In this document: in pieces, positions 58,525-64,000 of the stretch
Numbering within the stretch: position 1 is the stretch's first letter
How the letters are laid out: the number at the start of each line of letters is the position of its first letter
Source: Alkalihalobacillus pseudalcaliphilus
GTDB taxonomy: Bacteria > Bacillota > Bacilli > Bacillales > Bacillaceae_D
Length of the DNA stretch: 64,000 bases
Direction of reading: 5' to 3'
Assembly: GCF_028610675.1 (NCBI RefSeq)
Contig: NZ_JAQQWS010000013.1
Location: forward strand, 16,167 to 80,166
Program-made: the position numbers and the translations under genes
The notes under the pieces: model-generated
What the model saw: only the letters and a program-made list of their open reading frames with translations
Told to the model about the DNA's origin: nothing
The model's database searches: none

Positions 58525-58599
58525 TGGTGACCCGTACGGGATTCGAACCCGTGTTACCGCCGTGAAAGGGCGGTGTCTTAACCGCTTGACCAACGGGCC
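58525..58599 (-). tRNA. tRNA-Glu (TTC)
   Basis: Acceptor GGCCCGT/ACGGGTC, anticodon TTC in CTTTCAC, CCA encoded. Likely first tRNA of the minus-strand cluster. Confidence 0.96.
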
Positions 58600-58765
58600 A
58601 CTTCATTAATTCCTTACTGACAAAAAATATTATACCCAAATAGATTAAAAAAGACAAGCCTTTTTACAACTTTTTTTATTTTTAATTTTAGAAGGATAAA
58701 CAGTTGAAAATAAGAACGTATGTTTGTAAAATGAAAGAAGGACCATTAAAAAAGGAGCCATTCTT

Positions 58766-58948
58766 ATGTCATCTTATCATACCACTAATGAGAAGGAATT
58801 ACTCGACCTCTTAGAATATGTTCGTTATACGACCAAACAAAAGACAAAAATAGAAGTTGCTGAATGTATGCTTGATTACGGTATTGATGTTCAATTAATT
58901 GGGGCAGTGACAGGTTTAAAAAAAGATGAAATCATTAAAAAGGGTTAA
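58766..58948 (+). CDS. Small helical protein, unknown
   Basis: A 60-residue protein, ATG after AAAAGGAG. The C-terminal half (VAECMLDYGIDVQLIGAVTG LKKDEI) has the VAxxMLxxGxxxxxIxxxTGLxxxEI pattern seen at the end of Rpn/PD-(D/E)XK transposase-like nucleases, a helix-turn-helix-like element. It could be a stand-alone small DNA-binding protein; function unknown. Confidence 0.65.
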   Translation: MSSYHTTNEKELLDLLEYVRYTTKQKTKIEVAECMLDYGIDVQLIGAVTGLKKDEIIKKG

Positions 58949-59054
58949 ACAAATGAACGACCTCATTCGTTTAACCTAGCTGCTTTCTTGCAACAAGCTC
59001 GCTTTATTCAGTCGCTTTTGTTGCAATGGGCTGCAGCTCCATTTTAAATACTTT

Positions 59055-59336
59055 CTAACCAATCCGTAAGCCCCACATAATGACAGCTGTTAAAACGCTA
59101 AAGACGATTCCCACTAGCCCAAAAATCACTGCTCGCGTAATCGTTTGCCTTAACCACACCGTATTCTCTTCAATTTTATCGATGCTAATAGTTAAGTTTT
59201 TTAGCGCCTGCTCCTGAAGTTGAACCTTAGTTTCTAACTGACTAATACGACCCTCCGACGACTCTTGCTTGGATTTAAGTTGTTCAACATCTTTAGAAAG
59301 CTGTGATAGGGACTCCTCATTATGAGATTTCACCAT
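59055..59336 (-). CDS. Small coiled-coil membrane protein, XhlA-like
   Basis: A 93-residue protein: a coiled coil of ~60 residues (LSKDVEQLKSKQESSEGRIS, QLETKVQLQEQALKNLTISI) followed by one C-terminal membrane helix (AVIFGLVGIVFSVLTAVIMW). The architecture matches XhlA/haemolysin-like small proteins of Bacillus. ATG after GGAGAG. It stands alone; a phage lysis module is absent here, so a cellular role is likely. Confidence 0.65.
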   Translation of the reverse strand: MVKSHNEESLSQLSKDVEQLKSKQESSEGRISQLETKVQLQEQALKNLTISIDKIEENTVWLRQTITRAVIFGLVGIVFSVLTAVIMWGLRIG

Positions 59337-59596
59337 CAGACTCGCTCTCCTAACCCATGTATTAAGCAACACCACCCTTTATGACATGTCTTATAAAGTG
59401 GACGTGCTTAATATAGTATATTAAAGAAGCTACAGACGTGGCACGACAAACAAACCCATTCCTTCATAATTCCACTAATGAGTATCCTGTTTTTACTTCA
59501 CCTCTGTCGGGTTACATAATATTTATTTCATTTGCCCAAAACCTTATACTAGCCTTCTGCATATTGTGTATTATCCCATTGAAAGGCGGTGTATGT

Positions 59597-59740
59597 ATGT
59601 ACGGTGGACCTAACTACGGATGTGGCGGATATAACTACGCACCTGTTGCAGGTTATGGTGGCGGTTGCGGTAATGGGTTTGCGCTAATCGTTGTTCTATT
59701 CATCCTATTAGTAATCATTGGCGCTTCTTACTGCAAATAA
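59597..59740 (+). CDS. YjcZ-family small sporulation-associated protein
   Basis: A 47-residue protein: Gly/Tyr-rich N-terminus (MYGGPNYGCGGYNYAPVAGY GGG) and a C-terminal membrane helix (FALIVVLFILLVIIGASYCK), the layout of YjcZ/YjcM-type proteins common in sporulating Bacillaceae. The start at 59597 follows GAAAGGCGG; the frame is open further upstream but without a ribosome binding site. Confidence 0.85.
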   Translation: MYGGPNYGCGGYNYAPVAGYGGGCGNGFALIVVLFILLVIIGASYCK

Positions 59741-59771
59741 TAATGGATTAGAAACCTGACCAACGAAATAT

Positions 59772-59815
59772 AAAGCCAGACCCCCAAACGATAGACCAAT
59801 CACTTGGGGGTTTTG
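59772..59815. terminator. Bidirectional hairpin between YjcZ-like and universal stress genes
   Basis: GACCCCCAA pairs with TTGGGGGTTTTGTC; converging genes on both sides. Confidence 0.7.
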
Positions 59816-59823
59816 TCTTCATA

Positions 59824-60711
59824 TTATTTTAACTTCACCGCTAAAACATCACACTTCGCATGACGTAACATCGCATCAGCCACACTACCAACCACGATTC
59901 GGCTTAATTTGCTTTGCCCAGTCGCTCCACAAATCATTAAATCAGGTTTTACCTCCTTAGGCACTAACCCAATTAACATATCACGCGGGTCACCTATCGA
60001 GATATCGACTTGCACATTCGCAATACCGGCTTCCTCTGCACGCGCTTTGTATCCATATACAAGCTCTTGACTTTGTTTCATCGCTTCATTGTTACTAGGT
60101 ACGGCCACCGAGACTAAAGCTCCATTCACATAAACCATATTTGGTATAACATTGGCAATAGTTAGTGCCGCCCCATTCTTTTTACTAATCTTAACCGCCT
60201 GTATAAAAGCATTTTCTGCTTGTGGAGACCCATCTACCGCAACAAGAATGGTTTGATAGTCATTTTTTTCTGGTTCTTCACAATCACGTACCATCAAATA
60301 ATCGCTTGGCGCATGATAGATAGATGCCTCTGCGACACTACCAGTTAAAAAACGCTCGATGCGGTTTCGACCAGTTCTCGAAGTAATTAATAAATCCGCT
60401 TGTTTCTCCTTCACAAGCTTTTTTGATACATCCGCTCTCGGACTACCATTTATATAATAAGTTTCCACTTCATGAACGCCTTTTTCTACGGCTTCCTTTT
60501 TGTATTTCTCAAGCATTAGGGTAGTTTTATCCTTCCAAGCTTCAATTAAACTACCAGTGTATAAGGTATGTGTTCCTTGTAAATTACGAACATCAATAAC
60601 ATGACCTATAATAAGAACAGCCTCAAACTGTTTGGCTAGTTCAATTCCTCGTGCTAAAGCATGCTCTGATTGATGTGACCCATCTACTCCAACTAAAATT
60701 CGTTTATACAT
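59824..60711 (-). CDS. Tandem universal stress protein (two UspA domains)
   Basis: A 295-residue protein made of two UspA domains (1-~145 and ~152-295). Each starts with an ILVGVDGS or ILVAVDGS strand-loop, and the second ends with the ATP-binding GATGQSKLSRIVVGSVADAM; the first has TSRTGRNRIERFLTGSVAEA. Both keep G-x2-G-x9-G(S/T), so both may bind ATP. General stress role; no partner gene nearby. Confidence 0.92.
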   Translation of the reverse strand: MYKRILVGVDGSHQSEHALARGIELAKQFEAVLIIGHVIDVRNLQGTHTLYTGSLIEAWKDKTTLMLEKYKKEAVEKGVHEVETYYINGSPRADVSKKLVKEKQADLLITSRTGRNRIERFLTGSVAEASIYHAPSDYLMVRDCEEPEKNDYQTILVAVDGSPQAENAFIQAVKISKKNGAALTIANVIPNMVYVNGALVSVAVPSNNEAMKQSQELVYGYKARAEEAGIANVQVDISIGDPRDMLIGLVPKEVKPDLMICGATGQSKLSRIVVGSVADAMLRHAKCDVLAVKLK

Positions 60712-60802
60712 TTGTTCAAACTCCTCTCTTTTATTTAAAATAAAGGAATGAACCTCTACCTTTATTATAAAATAGAAAACAGTCTGATAATAAGTGAAAT
60801 GG

Positions 60803-61279
60803 TTACATATTTGTGAAATGTTTCACATTGTCATGATGTTGTGACGGAAATCTTTTTTCTAATAGTATAGTATCTCTCCATATACCGTTTAGCTGACCAA
60901 TCTTTTCCCTTACTCCAACCTTTCGAAAGCCGTGTTTCATGTGTAAACTCAAGCTTCCCTTATTTTCTGGAAAGACACTAGACTGTTTCGTCCAAAACCC
61001 TTCCCTTTTAGCCTCAACAAGTAAAGTAGTCATAAGAATACTCCCTATACCTTGACCAGAAAATTGGGTATTTACATACACACTTAGCTCAGCAACACCT
61101 TTATATACTTCACGTTTAGAAACCGGACTTAGAGCAATCCAACCTACAACCCTTTCATTCACAGTCGCTACAAACCGACATACAGAATTATGCCCTTCAT
61201 CCCACTCACTCCACCTAGGTGCTTTCTCTTGAAAGGATGCGAGCTTTGTATCCAAGCCTTGTTGGTAGATCATAGACAC
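60803..61279 (-). CDS. GNAT N-acetyltransferase (phosphinothricin-acetyltransferase-like), start uncertain
   Basis: The fold motifs are IYQQGLDTKLASFQEKAPRW, RVVGWIALSPVSKREVYKGV, AELSVYVNTQFSGQGIGSIL and ENKGSLSLHMKHGFRKVG, as in the PAT/ArsN group. The GTG at 61279 gives 158 residues but lacks the first strand; in frame upstream the sequence reads VHIRTISDKDWPIVSMIYQQ, which is the expected N-terminus, yet no ATG, GTG or TTG precedes it. Either a rare start (ATT) is used or the start codon has been lost. Confidence 0.75.
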   Translation of the reverse strand: MSMIYQQGLDTKLASFQEKAPRWSEWDEGHNSVCRFVATVNERVVGWIALSPVSKREVYKGVAELSVYVNTQFSGQGIGSILMTTLLVEAKREGFWTKQSSVFPENKGSLSLHMKHGFRKVGVREKIGQLNGIWRDTILLEKRFPSQHHDNVKHFTNM

Positions 61280-61378
61280 TATCGGCCAATCTTTATCACT
61301 TATCGTTCTAATGTGTACCCTGTTGCAAGCTCCATTCTTAAAATAATTAAGTTTATACCTGCAAATAAGAATACAAAA

Positions 61379-61408
61379 ATAGCACCTTTTTATCTCTAAA
61401 GGTGCTAT
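61379..61408 (-). terminator. Terminator after tRNA-Thr (GGT)
   Basis: ATAGCACCTTT pairs with AAAGGTGCTAT; TTTTTG follows on the minus strand. Confidence 0.8.
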
Positions 61409-61427
61409 CCATCAACGTTTTTTAATA

Positions 61428-61500
61428 AGCTTCCAACCGGGCTTGAACCGGTGACCTCTTCCTTACCATGGAAGCACTCTACCTACTGAGCTATGGAAGC
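61428..61500 (-). tRNA. tRNA-Thr (GGT)
   Basis: Acceptor GCTTCCA/TGGAAGC, anticodon GGT in ATGGTAA, T-arm GGTTCAAGCC. Stand-alone gene with its own terminator. Confidence 0.94.
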
Positions 61501-61565
61501 ATAATCCTGCGACAAATTTAATTTTAAAACGATCACAGCTTAATTGCAAGCCCTTTTTATGATAA

Positions 61566-61592
61566 AAAACAGGGCAGTACACCCTGCTTTTG
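61566..61592 (-). terminator. Terminator of the restriction-modification operon
   Basis: AGCAGGG and CCCTGTT on the minus strand with TTTTTATC following, immediately at the end of the endonuclease gene. Confidence 0.65.
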
Positions 61593-62894
61593 TTAATCCC
61601 TTTCGTTTGCATACATATCTGGTAAACGAACAATCCAATTAATCCAACCCATTATAGTGGATGCCCTCCTCTTATAGGTTGACTCTGCCTTTACTTGATA
61701 CAAATCGCTGGCTTCCATCATACGTACGACATCTTCCTTTTTAGGCATACTTTCTTTCTTAAAGTACTCAATAAGGACCCGATGAAAAACTTGATGACTC
61801 AATACAGCTTCTACTAATGCGAGAAACTTTTCTCGAGTTGGCAGATGCATGATGGTATAACCTTTTTCAGTTAATGTAAACAGAACCTGCCTTTGCTCGT
61901 CTTGATACTTGTCAATAAGCCCTAAGTATATTCCAGCTGCTGTGTAATAACTCGATTGTCTCTCATCAAAATTATAGTTACTTGTAATCTCTTGCTTTGT
62001 TAAATCATTCTCTACAAGCAATCCTAATAAATCAATGACCCGCGGGAAAGAATCTGCTTGTGGAAACGGAATCGCTGGCTCCTCTATCGTTGTAACGCTT
62101 CTCATAATACCATTTATATCATCATGCGAAATTCGTTCATGTGCGATGATATAATTTTTTTGCTTCAATAACTGCAACGAATTATAGTTAGTAGGGTCAG
62201 TAAATTCATATAAAAAGAAACTAAAAATATCATTAGAATACGTAAAGAAAACAGGTCTTACGATTTTAGATGTTCTTTTTTGCCAAAGTCGATAAGGATA
62301 ATACAGCTGACGAACTAATATATCATCTACAGTCTCGTTTTTAGCCTCTACGACAATAAATTGAGTAGGACCTTCATAACCACCATCTATTTCAACTTGA
62401 GAGTTTGTGACACCTATTGTTTGACTACGAGCGTTATGACTCTTAATTTCAAATGAAAATTCCTTAGAGGACATTCTGCCTGAAATCGTATGCCTCATTT
62501 GCTCATTCATTAAATCGTCAATCATGCCTGTCAAATAAGCACAATGCAAAGCAGCACTTTCAGAATAAATATTAGTCGGATCAATGGTCGTAATCTCACG
62601 AGGAAAGTCGATAGCCTTAGGTTTCGCATTCTCTAAGTAATTGACCTTATGGTACACTTCAAATGGTCCTATTATGTAGCTAGAACGAGAAACAGGCAAT
62701 ATCGCTAATTGATTTTCTCTAAAGATTTGTGGCAAATTAGAGTAGTGATCAAATTTAGCCATCAATCTCGGTTCTCTTTCTTCCCTAATTTGTTTCGCTG
62801 CGATGACAAAGTATCCGTGCTCTTCTACCTTACGAACGATCTGGTAACGCTCAAATAAAATCCCCCAAGCCCGATCGGTTTTAGTTAGACTCAT
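61593..62894 (-). CDS. Type II restriction endonuclease partner of the Dam-like methylase
   Basis: A 433-residue protein. The stretch NSQVEIDGGYEGPTQFIVVE AKN has the E...D-x(n)-ExK spacing of PD-(D/E)XK nucleases (VEID, then VVEAK near residue 185). Its ATG lies inside the 3' end of the methylase gene (14-base overlap), the usual order for a restriction-modification pair. The later half has winged-helix-like stretches (LTKQEITSNYNFDE, FTLTEKGYTI). Sequence specificity is inferred from the methylase only. Confidence 0.8.
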   Translation of the reverse strand: MSLTKTDRAWGILFERYQIVRKVEEHGYFVIAAKQIREEREPRLMAKFDHYSNLPQIFRENQLAILPVSRSSYIIGPFEVYHKVNYLENAKPKAIDFPREITTIDPTNIYSESAALHCAYLTGMIDDLMNEQMRHTISGRMSSKEFSFEIKSHNARSQTIGVTNSQVEIDGGYEGPTQFIVVEAKNETVDDILVRQLYYPYRLWQKRTSKIVRPVFFTYSNDIFSFFLYEFTDPTNYNSLQLLKQKNYIIAHERISHDDINGIMRSVTTIEEPAIPFPQADSFPRVIDLLGLLVENDLTKQEITSNYNFDERQSSYYTAAGIYLGLIDKYQDEQRQVLFTLTEKGYTIMHLPTREKFLALVEAVLSHQVFHRVLIEYFKKESMPKKEDVVRMMEASDLYQVKAESTYKRRASTIMGWINWIVRLPDMYANERD

Positions 62895-63735
62895 AATTCA
62901 GCACAAGAACTTCGTCTATTTTTCCACGCTTTGAACCAACAGAGTTAATATTACGAGAAGCAGAAACGATTTTAATGGTAAAACCCTTTTCTTGATAAAT
63001 CTCTTTGATAAAATCAGTCGCCGAATTACTTAGTAAAAATTTACAACCCCTCTTATCTAGCTCTACACACAAGTCTCGCAGTCGATACTGTTCCTCTCTT
63101 TGAAAGCCGGTTAATGTATAACTTGTAAAAGAAGACGTATCAGAAACCGGATCATACGGGGGATCAAAATAAACAAAATCACCTTCACTAGCTCGTTCAA
63201 CCGTCTTTTCGAAATCACCGTTTAAAATAGTAATTTCATTTTCTTGAAAATATTGATGAACAGCTCTTAATACTGGTTCATTCACAACTTGAGGATTTTT
63301 ATATTTACCGAACGGTACATTAAATTGACCCTTCTGATTCACCCGATATAATCCATTAAAGCAAGTTTTATTTAAATAAATGATCCGAGAAGCTTTTTCA
63401 ACACCTGATAATGTTGGATAAACTTCTGTCCGGTCAAGATTACGAATTTCATAAAAGTATTCGGGATCGTTCTGATGTTTTTTTAAATCTTCTATTAATG
63501 CCTCAATATCATCTTTTATTACTTGATAAACATTAATTAACTCACTATTAACATCATTTATAACAGCATGAGCTGGACTGACACCAAACAATACCGCACC
63601 CGCACCTACAAATGGCTCGTAATATGTATTGATCGTTTCAGGTATATATTTTTTTATTTCAGGCAATAGCTGACGCTTTCCACCAGCCCACTTTAAAAAA
63701 GGCTGTGCTATATATTTTTCATTTGTTTTCACCAA
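62881..63735 (-). CDS. DNA adenine methylase, Dam/DpnM type
   Basis: A 284-residue D12-class N6-adenine methyltransferase: FLKWAGGKRQLLPEIKKYIP (motif X) at residue 13, PFVGAGAVLFGV (motif I), ARIIYLNKTCFNGLYRVNQKGQFNVPFG broken only by family variation, and the catalytic DPPY in DFVYFDPPYDPVSDTSSFT. This type methylates GATC in Dam and DpnM. With the downstream nuclease it forms a restriction-modification system located between tRNA-Thr and tRNA-Asn. Confidence 0.92.
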   Translation of the reverse strand: MVKTNEKYIAQPFLKWAGGKRQLLPEIKKYIPETINTYYEPFVGAGAVLFGVSPAHAVINDVNSELINVYQVIKDDIEALIEDLKKHQNDPEYFYEIRNLDRTEVYPTLSGVEKASRIIYLNKTCFNGLYRVNQKGQFNVPFGKYKNPQVVNEPVLRAVHQYFQENEITILNGDFEKTVERASEGDFVYFDPPYDPVSDTSSFTSYTLTGFQREEQYRLRDLCVELDKRGCKFLLSNSATDFIKEIYQEKGFTIKIVSASRNINSVGSKRGKIDEVLVLNYESN

Positions 63736-63874
63736 AACGACTCGCTCCTCAATGACACTTTACATACGTTGTATCTTTATTAATCATATCATGAATATAA
63801 CGTTTGAACTACTAGCCACACCTCAACCTTAAAGAGTTCTTTAGGTGAAGCATCTACCAAAATTACAGTAAAAA

Positions 63875-63911
63875 AGAGTCACTTGTCTAGTATATCTAGA
63901 AAAATGACTCT
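63875..63911 (-). terminator. Terminator after tRNA-Asn
   Basis: AGAGTCA..TCTAG and CTAGA..GACTCT form the stem; TTTTTTACTG follows on the minus strand. Confidence 0.75.
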
Positions 63912-63924
63912 GAATCGTTATGTA

Positions 63925-63999
63925 TGGCTCCACAGGTAGGACTCGAACCTACGACCGATCGGTTAACAGCCGATAGCTCTACCACTGAGCTACTGTGGA
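63925..63999 (-). tRNA. tRNA-Asn (GTT)
   Basis: Acceptor TCCACAG/CTGTGGA, anticodon GTT in CTGTTAA, T-arm GGTTCGAGTCC, CCA encoded. It ends one base from the window edge; more tRNA or rRNA genes may follow. Confidence 0.95.
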
Positions 64000-64000
64000 A

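Noticed and set aside
59055..59336. Prophage lysis module around the XhlA-like protein
   Set aside because: No holin, endolysin or other phage gene is nearby; the neighbours are housekeeping or sporulation genes.

Overview
The window looks like chromosomal DNA of an alkaliphilic, spore-forming Bacillaceae (Halalkalibacter / Alkalihalobacillus type). The signs are low GC, a two-domain GH11-CBM36 xylanase of the XynJ type, a glmS ribozyme, a cdaA-cdaR-glmM-glmS operon, sigW-rsiW, a Spo0E-like protein and YjcZ. No species can be named from sequence alone. Two runs of exactly 100 N (28705-28804 and 28912-29011) mark assembly gaps inside a tandem gene array.

Layout. 1-3.1 kb: an ABC-2 exporter and a NarL-type two-component system. 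3.3-5.4 kb: a lipoprotein and the xylanase with a CcpA cre site. 5.5-12.9 kb: a zinc-starvation regulon (two CobW/YciC GTPases, zinc-independent S14, zinc-binding lipoprotein, permease, Zur, ZinT lipoprotein) with Zur boxes; no ATPase gene for the transporter is present. 13-18.7 kb: accessory genes mixed with decayed remnants (CBM36 tail, SDR tail, ISL3-like transposase, GNAT). 18.7-20 kb: a BAAT-type acyl hydrolase.

20.2-30.9 kb is the most interesting part: a probable biosynthetic locus for a fatty-acylated ribosomal peptide. From the promoter end it reads: an RRNPP-type regulator with a divergent 47-codon pro-peptide gene, a tandem array of at least six nearly identical 30-codon precursor genes ending in IIRCAR, an M50 membrane metalloprotease, an arginase-fold enzyme (candidate peptide arginase making ornithine), an LpxL-like acyltransferase, an MFS exporter, a phosphopantetheinyl transferase, ACP, FabZ-like dehydratase, a ketosynthase, a ketosynthase-like protein without its active-site residues, a ketoreductase and a small unknown protein. 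Most genes overlap or abut. I infer that a dedicated fatty-acid line builds an acyl chain, which is transferred to an Arg-derived ornithine (or another site) of the peptide, followed by leader removal and export under peptide quorum control.

30.9-35.5 kb is a decaying accessory stretch (a truncated APH copy, pseudogenes) with a histidine phosphatase and a DUF998 protein. 35.58-44.56 kb is a Tn7-like element at the classical attTn7 site about 20 bp past the glmS stop codon, with TnsB-type repeats at both ends and a TTTAT flanking duplication. It carries a truncated TnsD-like protein, a Gabija-like GajA/GajB pair, a protein that looks like an N-terminal-threonine (Ntn) hydrolase, and two unknown proteins. 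44.6-52.4 kb is core genome: glmS with ribozyme, glmM, cdaR, cdaA, rsiW, sigW with its own sigma-W promoter, and a Spo0E-like gene. 52.8-56.5 kb is an ssuADCB alkanesulfonate operon with a leader hairpin. 56.9-57.5 kb is an 11-fold array of a ~53-bp hairpin repeat. 57.6-64 kb holds ten tRNA genes, small proteins, a universal stress protein, and a DpnII-like restriction-modification pair lying between two tRNA genes.
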